A stretch of 64,000 bases of DNA, from assembly GCA_902560075.1 (NCBI GenBank), contig CACEKE010000002.1:62001-126000 (forward strand). Direction: 5' to 3'. Under the pieces are notes generated by a model that worked only from the letters and a program-made list of their open reading frames with translations, made no database searches and was not told where the DNA came from. The stretch's first letter is position 1; each line of letters starts with the position of its first letter. The translations under genes and the position numbers were made by a program. Below are positions 29,861 through 39,473 of this stretch, one piece after another. Source of the DNA: an uncultured Pelagibacteraceae bacterium. Lineage in GTDB: Bacteria > Pseudomonadota > Alphaproteobacteria > Pelagibacterales > Pelagibacteraceae.

Positions 29861-31770
29861 TTAGTTTTTTTGATTATTACCTTGGAGTTTAAAGTCTCTA
29901 ATACTTTATCAACAATGTTAAAAGAGTCTAACCCTGCAATTTTATACATCTGCTCTGGCTTATCTTGATCTATAAATTTATCAGGCAATACCATGTTTCG
30001 CAGTTTTAAGTTGTTATCAAGGAGATTTTTATCTGTAAGAAATTTAGAGACATGAGAGCCAAAACCTCCTATAGAACCTTCCTCAACAGTAATTAAAATT
30101 TCATGCTCATTAGCTACTTGCCATAAAAGATTTTCATCTAAAGGTTTGGCAAATCTCGCATCGATTATGGTTAAATTTATACCTTTTTTTTGTAAAATTT
30201 CTGAGGATTTAAGAATATCATTTAATCTTGCTCCAAAGTTAACGATTGCAACTTTCTTACCCTCTCTAACTACCTTGCCTTTACCTACAATTAATTTTTC
30301 ATCAATTGATGGTAGCTCGACACCCAATCCATTACCTCTAGGGTATCTAAATGCGCAAGGTCTATCATTAATATCTATAGAAGTATTTATCATTTTTACA
30401 AGTTCAGCCTCATCACTCGCAGCCATCACAATAAAATTAGGCAAAGTTGTAAGATAAGTAATATCAAATGAACCAGCGTGAGTAGGTCCGTCTGCACCAA
30501 CTAATCCTGCCCTGTCAATTGCAAATCTGACAGGTAAGCTTTGTATCGCTACATCATGAACAACTTGATCATAAGCTCTTTGCAAAAATGTTGAATAAAT
30601 AGCTGCGTAAGGTTTAAAACCTTCCGTAGCTAGCCCAGCTGCGAATGTTACTGCATGTTGTTCGGCTATACCTACATCAAACATTCTATCAGGAAATTTT
30701 TCTGCAAATAAATCCATACCTGTACCAGATGGCATTGCAGCTGTTATACCAATTACCTTACTGTCATTTTTAGCATGTTCAATTAGAGTATTTGCAAAAA
30801 CCTTTGTATATGATGGTGCAATTGATTTAGATTTTTCTTGTTTGCCAGTACTTACATTAAACTTTGAAACACCATGATATTTATCTTCAGATTTTTCAGC
30901 AAAACTATATCCTTTACCTTTCTCAGTCTTTACATGTATCATAATTGGACCGTCGTAACTTACTTCTTTTGCATTTTGCAGAACTGGTAGTAAGGCATCT
31001 AAATCATGTCCATTAATTGGACCAACATAATAAAATCCCATTGAGTTAAACAAAGTACCGCCTGTTACTGCAGATCTTAAAAAATCTTCTGCCTTGCCTG
31101 CTTTTTTTGAAAATCTTTTTGAAAAAGCAGAAATAATAAGCTTAACTGTTTCTCTAAAACTAAAATAAATTTTACCAGAAAGAATTTTTGCAAGATAACT
31201 TCTCATTGCACCAACAGGTTTAGCAATTGACATGTCATTATCGTTTAGAATTACTATAATTTTAGTCTTACTCGCTCCTGCGTTATTCATCGCTTCATAA
31301 GCCATGCCTGCACTAATTGCTCCATCTCCTATTACTGAAATTACATTACTAGATTTATTAGATAATTTGTTAGCTATAGCAATTCCAAGTCCTGAAGATA
31401 TAGAGGTTGAGCTGTGTGCAGCACCAAAAGGATCATACTCGCTTTCAGTTCGTTTTGTAAAACCAGATAATCCATTTCCTTGTCGCAAAGTTCTGATTTT
31501 ATCTTTCCTTCCAGTTAGTATTTTATGTGGGTATGCTTGATGACCAACATCCCAAATTAATTTGTCGTTTGGAGTATCAAAAATATAATGTAATGCTACA
31601 GTTAATTCAACCACACCTAAACCAGCACCTAAATGACCACCAGTTTCAGAAACTGCATCAATTAATTCTTCTCTGAGTTCTTTAGCAACATGTTTTAGTT
31701 CATCCTTTTTAAGTTTTCTTAAATCTGATGGAAAATTTATATTATTTAAATATTTGTAGAATTTTTTCAT
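29857..31770 (-). CDS. dxs: 1-Deoxy-D-xylulose-5-phosphate synthase
   Basis: Dxs condenses pyruvate and glyceraldehyde 3-phosphate using ThDP, the first step of the MEP isoprenoid pathway. The ThDP site is [36 protein letters not shown] and [10 protein letters not shown] are family motifs. The second half is transketolase-like, with [17 protein letters not shown]. At 637 residues it is full length. Its start overlaps the ispA stop by four bases (ATGA), and xseB-ispA-dxs is a common proteobacterial order. Confidence 0.97.
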   Translation of the reverse strand: MKKFYKYLNNINFPSDLRKLKKDELKHVAKELREELIDAVSETGGHLGAGLGVVELTVALHYIFDTPNDKLIWDVGHQAYPHKILTGRKDKIRTLRQGNGLSGFTKRTESEYDPFGAAHSSTSISSGLGIAIANKLSNKSSNVISVIGDGAISAGMAYEAMNNAGASKTKIIVILNDNDMSIAKPVGAMRSYLAKILSGKIYFSFRETVKLIISAFSKRFSKKAGKAEDFLRSAVTGGTLFNSMGFYYVGPINGHDLDALLPVLQNAKEVSYDGPIMIHVKTEKGKGYSFAEKSEDKYHGVSKFNVSTGKQEKSKSIAPSYTKVFANTLIEHAKNDSKVIGITAAMPSGTGMDLFAEKFPDRMFDVGIAEQHAVTFAAGLATEGFKPYAAIYSTFLQRAYDQVVHDVAIQSLPVRFAIDRAGLVGADGPTHAGSFDITYLTTLPNFIVMAASDEAELVKMINTSIDINDRPCAFRYPRGNGLGVELPSIDEKLIVGKGKVVREGKKVAIVNFGARLNDILKSSEILQKKGINLTIIDARFAKPLDENLLWQVANEHEILITVEEGSIGGFGSHVSKFLTDKNLLDNNLKLRNMVLPDKFIDQDKPEQMYKIAGLDSFNIVDKVLETLNSKVIIKKTN

Positions 31771-32636
31771 TTACTTCTTGTTAAAATAAAGTTCACAGTT
31801 TCCTTTAAATCCTCTGCATTCTTGCCAAATTTACTTAAGCGTTTAAAAATGTTATTTTTTAATTTATATGAATAATTAATAGCATTTTTATATCCAAGTA
31901 AACTAATTAAAGTGGCTTTTCCTTTTTTTTGATCTTTCTTTGTTTTTTTCCCAACTTTTTTCGAATTTCCACTTTGATCAATTAAATCATCAGCTATTTG
32001 AAAAAGTAAACCTATATCTGATCCAATACTACTAAAATTTTTAAAATTTTTTTTATCTTTATTTATGATAATAGGTGCAATACAACAAAATTCAAAAAGC
32101 ATTCCAGTTTTTTTTCTCTGCATCTCTATTATTTTTAACATGGAAACTCTTTGTTTTTCGTATTCAAGATCTAAATGCTGACCTCCTGCTACTCCAGAAT
32201 GTCCTGCACACCTAGAAATAGAATGTATAAGTTCATTTTTTACATCACTTGATACATTAAAATTATTGCTGCTTAATATTTCAAAGCTAATAGTTAATAA
32301 TGAGTTTCCTGCAAGAATTGCGGTTGATTCACTAAACTTTTTATGCACGGTTAATTTACCTCTTCTTAAAATATCATCATCCATACATGGTAGGTCATCG
32401 TGTATTAGTGAATAAGCATGTATACACTCTACTGCTGCACTAACATGTAATAAAGTTTTATAGTCAATAGAAAAAATTTTTCCTACATCAATTAATAACT
32501 TTGACCTAATTTGCTTACCACCGGGAAATAAGCCATATTTCATTGAGCTAATAAGACTTGTTTTATTTTGTTTGTTTAAAAATTTTTTTAAGAAACTGTT
32601 AGTATCTCTTGCAACTTTATATAATTTTTTTTCCAT
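31767..32636 (-). CDS. ispA: Geranyl/farnesyl diphosphate synthase
   Basis: This short-chain prenyltransferase supplies FPP to IspB and to undecaprenyl synthesis. It shows [13 protein letters not shown], the first aspartate-rich motif [15 protein letters not shown] with the two-residue insertion typical of bacterial [14 protein letters not shown], and the second motif [27 protein letters not shown] follows. Two ATGs lie in tandem at the 5' end (32639 and 32636); either may be used, and both lie within the end of xseB. Confidence 0.95.
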   Translation of the reverse strand: MEKKLYKVARDTNSFLKKFLNKQNKTSLISSMKYGLFPGGKQIRSKLLIDVGKIFSIDYKTLLHVSAAVECIHAYSLIHDDLPCMDDDILRRGKLTVHKKFSESTAILAGNSLLTISFEILSSNNFNVSSDVKNELIHSISRCAGHSGVAGGQHLDLEYEKQRVSMLKIIEMQRKKTGMLFEFCCIAPIIINKDKKNFKNFSSIGSDIGLLFQIADDLIDQSGNSKKVGKKTKKDQKKGKATLISLLGYKNAINYSYKLKNNIFKRLSKFGKNAEDLKETVNFILTRSK

Positions 32637-32865
32637 CATTTAAAATTTTTTTAATTTTTTCACGAGTTTCATCAGAAATTTTTCTTGAAGTATTTTGGAA
32701 TTTTTTTTGAATTAAATTATTTATAGTTAAAAGCTTTTGATATTCTTCAATTGATTTTTCTAAATCCTTCTGTTTTTCTAATTTTTTGACCAGATTAGCT
32801 GCTATTTCTGTTAGCTCAGTTAATGATTTAATTTTAATATCATCTAGTAAATTTTTGTCTTTCAT
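32617..32865 (-). CDS. xseB: Exodeoxyribonuclease VII small subunit
   Basis: XseB is the small helical subunit that joins XseA to degrade single-stranded DNA. The 82-residue protein fits the family: SLTELTEIAANLVKKLEKQKDLEKSIEEYQ is the core helix pair. The family is poorly conserved, so context matters: its 3' end overlaps ispA by about 20 bases, as in many proteobacteria. xseA is not in the window. Confidence 0.85.
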   Translation of the reverse strand: MKDKNLLDDIKIKSLTELTEIAANLVKKLEKQKDLEKSIEEYQKLLTINNLIQKKFQNTSRKISDETREKIKKILNDGKKII

Positions 32866-32885
32866 ATTAAATATTTAATTATTAC

Positions 32886-33815
32886 ATGAAAATTAACAAT
32901 TCCAGTATTAAAAAATCTATTAACTATTTAAAAAATAATGAATGTATAGGTATACCTACAGAAACTGTTTATGGATTAGCCGCAAATGCATATTCAAGTA
33001 GTGCAGTTTCGAAAGTTTTTAAGCTTAAAAAAAGACCAAAAAAAAATCCTCTTATAGTTCATTATTATAGTAAATCTCAACTGGAGAGAGATTGCCACTT
33101 GAATAAAAATTTTTATAAGCTCTATAAAAAATTTTGTCCAGGACCATTGACTTTTATTCTCAGGTTGAAAAGTAATAGTATGATTGATAATAAAGTGACA
33201 AATAAAAAAAAAAGCTTAGCAGTAAGATTTCCAAAGCATCCAGTCATAAGAAGTCTTTTAAGTAAGATTGATTTTCCGTTAGCGGCACCTAGTGCAAATA
33301 TATCCTCAAGCATTAGTCCCGTCACCAAAAATGATGTAATAGATGAATTTGGAAAAAAAATTAAGTATGTATTAAATGGCGGTAGGTCAAATATTGGATT
33401 AGAGTCTACTATAATTGATTTGACTAGCAAACCAAAAATAATAAGGCTTGGAGGGTTAAACTTGGAATACTTGAAAAAAATTTTAAATGTAAGACTTAAT
33501 TATAATTCAGATACTAAAAGAGACTATCCAGGACAAAGAAGGCTACATTACTCTCCTGGTATACCTATTAGATTAAATATAAAAGATCCAAAAAAAAATA
33601 GTGCTTACATTTTGATAAATAAAAAAAAATTCACAAGCAGAAATTTTTTTTATTTAACTAAGAATAAAAATCTTGAGGAGGCAGGAAAAAATTTATACAA
33701 AACACTAAGAAAAATAAAGAAAAGAAAATTTAAATTAATTGAAGTTGAAAAAATTCCAAATACTGGAATTGGTCAAACTATTAATGATAGACTACAAAGA
33801 GCTTCGATTAAATGA
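32886..33815 (+). CDS. Threonylcarbamoyl-AMP synthase (Sua5 type)
   Basis: This enzyme makes threonylcarbamoyl-AMP for t6A37 modification of ANN-decoding tRNAs. The YrdC domain (1-200) has GIPTETVYGLAANAYSSSAVSKVFKLKKRPKKNPLIVHY, LAVRFPKHPVIRSLL and PLAAPSANISSSISPV. A C-terminal Sua5 domain of about 100 residues follows a linker with YPGQRRLHYSPGIPIRL, giving 309 residues. That is the long Sua5 form rather than short TsaC. It is divergent from xseB with only 20 bases between, and its stop overlaps the ABC ATPase start (ATGA). Confidence 0.93.
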   Translation: MKINNSSIKKSINYLKNNECIGIPTETVYGLAANAYSSSAVSKVFKLKKRPKKNPLIVHYYSKSQLERDCHLNKNFYKLYKKFCPGPLTFILRLKSNSMIDNKVTNKKKSLAVRFPKHPVIRSLLSKIDFPLAAPSANISSSISPVTKNDVIDEFGKKIKYVLNGGRSNIGLESTIIDLTSKPKIIRLGGLNLEYLKKILNVRLNYNSDTKRDYPGQRRLHYSPGIPIRLNIKDPKKNSAYILINKKKFTSRNFFYLTKNKNLEEAGKNLYKTLRKIKKRKFKLIEVEKIPNTGIGQTINDRLQRASIK

Positions 33816-34534
33816 GTATTAAAATTAAAAATTTATATAAAAACTACAAAGGTTTTGAAGCAGTTAAAAATTTAAATTTTGAAATTAAAAAAGGTTCAAT
33901 TACTGGACTACTTGGACCAAATGGATGCGGAAAAACTACAACAATAGGAATGATACTTGGTCTGATTAGACCAACTAAGGGGGAGGTTTTAATTAATAAC
34001 AAAGATATTGAGATTGAAAAAAATAGAATAAGTGTTTTAGAAAAAATGAACTTTATATCTCCCTATGTCGAGCTTCCAAAAAAACTATCAGTCAAAGAAA
34101 ACTTAATTGTTTATGGAAAAATGTATGAGGTAAAAAATCTTCAAAATAGAATTAATACATTATGTAATGATTTGAACCTTAAAGAGTTTTTAAACAAAAA
34201 AACTGGTGAATTATCATCGGGTCAAAAAAATAGAGTTTCTTTGGCAAAATCCTTAATTAATAATCCAGAAATTTTATTATTAGATGAGCCTACAGCAAGC
34301 CTAGATCCAGATACAGGCGACTATGTCAGATCATACATTGAAAATTATGCAAAAAAAAATAATACAACAATACTACTAGCATCCCATAACATGAGTGAAG
34401 TGGAAAGATTATGTGAGAATATTATGATGATGAAACAAGGAAAAATAATCGATGAAGGTACATGTGAGGAATTAATTTTTAAACATGGTAGAGTAAATCT
34501 TGAAGAAACTTTTTTAAAGCTAGTAAGAGAATAA
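33812..34534 (+). CDS. ABC transporter ATP-binding protein (ABC-2 exporter type)
   Basis: This cytoplasmic ATPase powers the permease encoded next. Walker A is GPNGCGKTTT (about residues 34-43), the signature is LSSGQKNRVSLAKSL, Walker B is ILLLDEPTASLDP, and the switch His lies in LLASHNMSEVERLC. At 240 residues it is a single nucleotide-binding domain similar to YadG/NodI/CcmA groups. The substrate cannot be read from the sequence. It is coupled to sua5 by a four-base overlap and precedes the permease by two bases. Confidence 0.9.
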   Translation: MSIKIKNLYKNYKGFEAVKNLNFEIKKGSITGLLGPNGCGKTTTIGMILGLIRPTKGEVLINNKDIEIEKNRISVLEKMNFISPYVELPKKLSVKENLIVYGKMYEVKNLQNRINTLCNDLNLKEFLNKKTGELSSGQKNRVSLAKSLINNPEILLLDEPTASLDPDTGDYVRSYIENYAKKNNTTILLASHNMSEVERLCENIMMMKQGKIIDEGTCEELIFKHGRVNLEETFLKLVRE

Positions 34535-34536
34535 TT

Positions 34537-35328
34537 ATGAAATTACGAAGAATGTATGCATTGTCTATAAGACATCTTTATTTGATAAGAGGATCTTTCC
34601 CTAGAATATTAGACCTAATTTATTGGCCAACAATTCAAATTATACTTTGGGGTTTTATTTCAAAGTTTTTTACGATGTACAGCGATTATTATAATAATAC
34701 TGTAGGTGTAATCTTAAGTTGTGCAATACTATATGATTTCTTATTTAGATCGAGCATAAGTTTTAACATGTTATTTCTTGAAGAAATATGGAGTAGAAAT
34801 TTTACAAATTTATTTGTAGCTCCCTTAAAATTAAGTGAAATTATCACTGCGCTAACATTTACAGCTCTTCTAAGAACTTTAATCGGGATTGTACCAGCAG
34901 TTTTATTAATGAGTCCTTTATTTGGGGTTTCTATAATAAATCTGGGAGCTCCATTATTTTTACTTTTTTTAAGTTTATACATGTTTGGAACAACTTTAGG
35001 TATTTTGGTAACTTCAGGTCTTTTGAGATTCGGGCCTGCATTTGAAAATACAGCATGGTCATCTCTTTTTCTATTGGCACCTTTAGGATGTGTTTATTAT
35101 CCTCTATCAATCTTGCCTGAATGGCTACAATATATTTCTAATTTGTTGCCATTGGTATATGTATTCGAAGAAGCAAGATCAATCTTAATAAATAACTCTG
35201 TAAATTATGATAATATTATAAATGCTTTGTTGTTAAATTTAATTTATTTTTCATTATCGGTGATAATATTTTATTTTTCTTTTTATGGAGCAAGAAAAAA
35301 AGGTACTTTAGTAAATATGGGGGAATAA
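34537..35328 (+). CDS. ABC-2 type transporter permease
   Basis: A 263-residue integral membrane protein with about six transmembrane segments. It begins with an amphipathic RHLYLIRGSFPRILDLIYWPTIQIILWGF stretch typical of YadH/NodJ-like ABC-2 permeases. A conserved-looking LFLLAPLGCVYYPLSILPEWLQYISNLLPLVYVFEEARSIL segment lies near residues 180-225, as in DrrB-type proteins. It forms a two-gene exporter with the ATPase upstream. Lipid, polysaccharide or drug export are all possible. Confidence 0.88.
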   Translation: MKLRRMYALSIRHLYLIRGSFPRILDLIYWPTIQIILWGFISKFFTMYSDYYNNTVGVILSCAILYDFLFRSSISFNMLFLEEIWSRNFTNLFVAPLKLSEIITALTFTALLRTLIGIVPAVLLMSPLFGVSIINLGAPLFLLFLSLYMFGTTLGILVTSGLLRFGPAFENTAWSSLFLLAPLGCVYYPLSILPEWLQYISNLLPLVYVFEEARSILINNSVNYDNIINALLLNLIYFSLSVIIFYFSFYGARKKGTLVNMGE

Positions 35329-35360
35329 AAATTATAAAATTTAATATATTGATTGATAAT

Positions 35361-35437
35361 TGGTGCGCCTGCAAGGAGTCGAACCCTGAACCTCCAGAGC
35401 CGAAATCTGGCGCTCTATCCAGTTGAGCTACAGACGC
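35361..35437 (-). tRNA. tRNA-Arg (anticodon TCG)
   Basis: The minus strand folds into a 77-base tRNA including encoded CCA. The acceptor stem is GCGTCTG/CAGGCGC and the D-arm GCTC/GAGC. The anticodon stem CCAGA/TCTGG encloses loop TTTCGGC (anticodon UCG), and the T-arm is CAGGG/CCTTG with loop TTCGACT. It should read CGA and possibly other CGN codons. It lies between the permease gene and rluD, antisense to both. Confidence 0.93.
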
Positions 35438-35460
35438 ATTATTTATTAATATTATAATTT

Positions 35461-36435
35461 ATGAATAATATCATTAATTTTGTTGTAGAAAATATTCAAG
35501 GCAATCCAAGAATAGACTATTACCTGAGTAAAAATTATAAAAATTTGAGTAGAACAAAGATAAAAAACCTAATTTTAAATAAGTTTCTTAAAATAAATGG
35601 ACAAGTTGTAAATAGTCCATCTAAGAAGATCAATCTAGGTGATAAAATTTATTTAAAAATAATAGAAGAAAATAAGGTCACTTTAAAACCTTACGATTAT
35701 AATTTAGATATTATTTTTGAAGATAAAGATATTTTAGTTTTAAATAAACAATCGGGAATATCGATACATCCAGGAGCAGGAAATTATGATAAAACTGTCG
35801 TAAACGCCTTAATTAAATATTGTAATAAAAATCTTTCTGACGTGGGTGAAAAATATAGACCTGGTATTGTGCACAGAATTGACAAAGATACCTCTGGTTT
35901 AATAATAATTGCTAAAAATAACATAAGTCATTTAAAATTGTCCGAACAATTTAAAAATCACACCATAGATAGAGTTTATCTTGCTCTGGTGTGGGGAAAG
36001 ATTAGACCTCGGTCTGGAAGAATTGAAAATTTTATAAAGCGCAGTGTTAAAAATAGACAATTAATGGAAGTAAGTTTAACAAAAGGTAAAAAAGCGATAA
36101 CAAATTACAAAACCATTGAAGTGTTCGAGAGTGACAAATCACCAACTTTTAGTTTAGTTGAATGCAAGCTTGAAACGGGAAGAACACATCAAATCAGAGT
36201 TCATTTAAGCAATAAAGGTAATCACATAGTTGGTGATAAACACTATAAGAAAAAATTTAAAAAAATAACAAATGTTGATGAAGAATTATTTAATATTTTA
36301 AATACTTTAAATAGACAATTTTTACATGCAGCAAGTATTCGCTTTACCCATCCTGTTAGCAATAAGAGATTATTTTTCGAGTCAAAATTACCAAATGATT
36401 TGGAAAAATTATTAAAAAGTCTAAGAAATACTTGA
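35461..36435 (+). CDS. rluD: Ribosomal large subunit pseudouridine synthase (RluA/RluD family)
   Basis: RluD-type enzymes make pseudouridines in helix 69 of 23S rRNA. An N-terminal S4 RNA-binding domain (RIDYYLSKNYKNLSRTKIKNLILNKFLKING) precedes the catalytic domain. This has YRPGIVHRIDKDTSGLIIIAKN with the catalytic Asp in HRIDKDTSG, then LETGRTHQIRVHL and FLHAASIRFTHP. At 324 residues the length is normal. It lies 48 bases before rpoH, a common alphaproteobacterial pairing. Specificity among RluA, RluC and RluD is inferred. Confidence 0.9.
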   Translation: MNNIINFVVENIQGNPRIDYYLSKNYKNLSRTKIKNLILNKFLKINGQVVNSPSKKINLGDKIYLKIIEENKVTLKPYDYNLDIIFEDKDILVLNKQSGISIHPGAGNYDKTVVNALIKYCNKNLSDVGEKYRPGIVHRIDKDTSGLIIIAKNNISHLKLSEQFKNHTIDRVYLALVWGKIRPRSGRIENFIKRSVKNRQLMEVSLTKGKKAITNYKTIEVFESDKSPTFSLVECKLETGRTHQIRVHLSNKGNHIVGDKHYKKKFKKITNVDEELFNILNTLNRQFLHAASIRFTHPVSNKRLFFESKLPNDLEKLLKSLRNT

Positions 36436-36483
36436 AAAAGAAATCATTGTAAAAATAAAAAACTTTATTAAATAAATAACATT

Positions 36484-37374
36484 ATGAGCAATTCAAAATA
36501 TAACCTTCCAACACTAGCTAGTGATGGATCTCTGGCAGCTTATTTATCTCAAATTAAAAAGTTTCCAATGTTAGATGCAGAAGAAGAATATATGCTGGCT
36601 AAAAATTGGCAAAATACTGGAAATGTAAAGTCTGCCGAGAAACTTGTTACGAGTCACCTCAGATTGGTTGCAAAAATAGCCATGGGCTATAAAGGTTATG
36701 GATTGCCAATCAATGAAATGATTTCAGAGGGAAATATTGGGTTAATGCAAGCTGTTAAGAAATTTGAACCTGAAAAAGGTTTTAGATTAGCAACTTATGC
36801 AATGTGGTGGATAAAAGCTTCAATTCAAGAATATATTTTAAGATCCTGGAGTTTGGTTAAAATAGGAACCACAACTGCTCAAAAAAAGTTATTCTTTAAT
36901 TTAAAGAAATTAAAAAATCAAATTGCACCTAGAACGGATGGTGATCTTAAGGATGAGCATGTGAAAAAAATTGCAAAAGATTTAGATGTTAGTGAAAATG
37001 AAGTTGTTTCAATGAATAGAAGATTATCTGGAAAAGAAAAGTCTTTAAACTCTCCGATTGGCGAAGACGGTGATGAATGGCAAGATTGGATAGTAGATAA
37101 TCAAATGGATCAGGAATTAAAATTTGCTCATCAAGAGGAAATGGAACAAAGAAAAGGTCTTTTAAAAGACTCAATTAGAATTTTAAATGAAAGAGAAAAA
37201 GAAATATTATATTCGAGAAGATTAAATGATAACCCTGTAACCTTAGAAGAATTGAGTAAAAAGTTTAAGATAAGCAGGGAGAGAATTAGGCAGATTGAAA
37301 ATAAAGCATTTGAAAAACTGCAAAAGCATATGCTTAATTCAGCTAAATCAAAAAATCTCTTACCTGCAAATTAA
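36484..37374 (+). CDS. rpoH: RNA polymerase sigma factor RpoH (sigma-32)
   Basis: RpoH directs transcription of heat-shock genes. The protein shows region 1.2 ([23 protein letters not shown]), region 2 ([42 protein letters not shown]) and the RpoH box [10 protein letters not shown]. Region 4 helix-turn-helix is [21 protein letters not shown]. At 296 residues it is full length. The 48-base upstream region has no obvious thermosensor hairpin. Its stop shares TTAA with convergent purA. Confidence 0.95.
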   Translation: MSNSKYNLPTLASDGSLAAYLSQIKKFPMLDAEEEYMLAKNWQNTGNVKSAEKLVTSHLRLVAKIAMGYKGYGLPINEMISEGNIGLMQAVKKFEPEKGFRLATYAMWWIKASIQEYILRSWSLVKIGTTTAQKKLFFNLKKLKNQIAPRTDGDLKDEHVKKIAKDLDVSENEVVSMNRRLSGKEKSLNSPIGEDGDEWQDWIVDNQMDQELKFAHQEEMEQRKGLLKDSIRILNEREKEILYSRRLNDNPVTLEELSKKFKISRERIRQIENKAFEKLQKHMLNSAKSKNLLPAN

Positions 37375-38663
37375 TTTTTAAAAGGATCTTGAATTAGTAT
37401 AGTGTCTTCTCTCTCTGGACTCGTCGAGATACTAGAAATTTTAGTTTCTATAAATTTCTCTAAATCTTGAATATATATTTTTGCGTTTTTAGGCAGTTCA
37501 TCAAAATTTTTTATTCCAACGGTTGAAGATTTCCAACCATCATAAGTCTTATAGATTGGTTTTACTTTTAGTTGATCATCTACAGCTGCAGGCAGGTAAT
37601 CAATTTTTTTTCCATTAATCTCGTACGCTACACAGATTTTAATTTCATCTAGTTCATCTAAAACATCAAGTTTTGTGAGAGCTATTCCGTCAATTCCGGA
37701 AATTTTAATTGTTTGCCTTACTAGTACTCCGTCAAACCAACCACATCTTCTTTTTCTACTTGTCACTGTACCAAATTCTTTCCCTCTAGTACCGAGCTCC
37801 TCACCTACCTTATCTTTTAACTCAGTTGGAAAAGGTCCCTCACCAACTCTTGTCGTATAAGCTTTTGTAATTCCTAATACATAATTTATGGAATTAGGAC
37901 CACAACCAGTTCCTGTAGCAGCTGATGAAGCAACAGTATTTGAAGAAGTTACAAATGGATAAGTTCCATGATCTACATCTAGCAATATTCCTTGAGCTCC
38001 TTCAAACAAAATTTTTTTATTTTTTTGTTTAAATTCGTCAATTTTTTTCCAAACCGGTTGAGAATATTTCAAAATGTTTGGTGCGATTTTAAGTAACTCC
38101 TCTATCAAAACACCTTTCTCGTAAATTTTTTTTTTTAATCCTTTTCTAATTGCATTGTGATGAGCTAGAACATTATCTAATCTTTTATTTAAATTTTCTT
38201 TTGAGGCTAAATCCATCACTCTAATAGATCTTCTGCCTACTTTGTCCTCATAAGCTGGGCCTATTCCTCTTCTAGTTGTTCCAATTTTAGAGTTTCCAGC
38301 AGCATCTTCTCTGATTTCATCCATTTCCCTGTGAAAAGGTAGTATTAAATTTGCTGCTTCAGATATTATTAAGTTTTTTTCATCTACGTTTACACCTTTC
38401 GAATTTATCTCTTTTATTTCATCTAATAAAGCCCATGGGTCAATAACAACTCCATTTCCAATAATTGATATTTTGTTTTTTCTAACAATCCCAGACGGTA
38501 ATAATCTCAATTTATATGTAACACCATCAATAACTAAAGTATGTCCTGCATTATGGCCACCTTGAAATCTAATTACAACATCGGCGTGGCTTGAAAGCCA
38601 GTCAACTATTTTCCCTTTTCCTTCATCTCCCCATTGAGACCCTACTACTACTACATTTTTCAT
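37371..38663 (-). CDS. purA: Adenylosuccinate synthase
   Basis: PurA uses GTP to couple IMP and aspartate into adenylosuccinate, the first AMP-specific step. [17 protein letters not shown] (residues 8-24) is the GTP-binding signature, followed by [50 protein letters not shown] and [13 protein letters not shown]. At 430 residues it is full length. Its start overlaps the thiD stop by four bases. Confidence 0.97.
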   Translation of the reverse strand: MKNVVVVGSQWGDEGKGKIVDWLSSHADVVIRFQGGHNAGHTLVIDGVTYKLRLLPSGIVRKNKISIIGNGVVIDPWALLDEIKEINSKGVNVDEKNLIISEAANLILPFHREMDEIREDAAGNSKIGTTRRGIGPAYEDKVGRRSIRVMDLASKENLNKRLDNVLAHHNAIRKGLKKKIYEKGVLIEELLKIAPNILKYSQPVWKKIDEFKQKNKKILFEGAQGILLDVDHGTYPFVTSSNTVASSAATGTGCGPNSINYVLGITKAYTTRVGEGPFPTELKDKVGEELGTRGKEFGTVTSRKRRCGWFDGVLVRQTIKISGIDGIALTKLDVLDELDEIKICVAYEINGKKIDYLPAAVDDQLKVKPIYKTYDGWKSSTVGIKNFDELPKNAKIYIQDLEKFIETKISSISTSPEREDTILIQDPFKN

Positions 38664-39472
38664 TTAAATTTTTTATTTATAATAAATGTGTTCAAATGGT
38701 TAATTGGTCCATTTCCTTTTCCAAATTTAGGTCCTGAACTTATTGCTTGGTTAACATACTTAATTGCCATCTCACAAGATTTCTTTAATGTTTTTCCACA
38801 TGAATAAAATGAAGTTATAGCACTAGATAAAGTGCACCCGGTGCCATGTGTATTTTTTGTTTTATATCTTTTGCTTTTGAACTTAACAATTTCAATTTTA
38901 TTGACAAAAATATCTATTACAAATTTTGAATTATTATGACCACCTTTTATAAGTACATTTTTTGCTCCCATATCAATTAATAATTTCGCTGCGAGAATCA
39001 TGTCTTCAGTATTTTTGATTTGAATTCCTGACAAAATTTCTGCTTCTGGTATATTTGGAGTTATCAAAGATACTTTTTTTATTAATTCACTCCTTAAAAT
39101 TTTTATAGACTTACTATCTATAAGTTTAGCACCCCCTTTTGCTACCATTACTGGGTCTAATATTATCTTATTTATACTAATTTTTTTTAACGAATTTATT
39201 ACGGATCTTATGACTGGTGTAGAATGAAGCATGCCTATTTTAATTGCGTCTGGTTTTATATCTTTGGAGGTGAATTCAATTTGTTGGGAAATATTTTTTG
39301 CAGAAACTGGCAAAATAGATAAAACACCTGTTGTATTTTGTGAAGTAATAGCAGTTATAGCTGTCATCGCATAACAACCTAAAGAAGTGACTGTTTTAAT
39401 ATCGGCTTGTATTCCTGCTCCACCCGATGAGTCTGATCCTGCAATAATTAAAATTTTAGATTTTATTTTCAA
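38660..39472 (-). CDS. thiD: Hydroxymethylpyrimidine/phosphomethylpyrimidine kinase
   Basis: ThiD phosphorylates HMP and HMP-P for thiamine synthesis or salvage. The ribokinase-like fold shows [19 protein letters not shown] at the N-terminus, [33 protein letters not shown], and the anion-hole motif [14 protein letters not shown] with the catalytic Asp position replaced by the usual GTGC loop. At 270 residues it is full length. A thiE-like gene lies elsewhere in the window (58.3 kb), while no thiC is seen. Confidence 0.95.
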   Translation of the reverse strand: MKIKSKILIIAGSDSSGGAGIQADIKTVTSLGCYAMTAITAITSQNTTGVLSILPVSAKNISQQIEFTSKDIKPDAIKIGMLHSTPVIRSVINSLKKISINKIILDPVMVAKGGAKLIDSKSIKILRSELIKKVSLITPNIPEAEILSGIQIKNTEDMILAAKLLIDMGAKNVLIKGGHNNSKFVIDIFVNKIEIVKFKSKRYKTKNTHGTGCTLSSAITSFYSCGKTLKKSCEMAIKYVNQAISSGPKFGKGNGPINHLNTFIINKKFK

Positions 39473-39473
39473 A

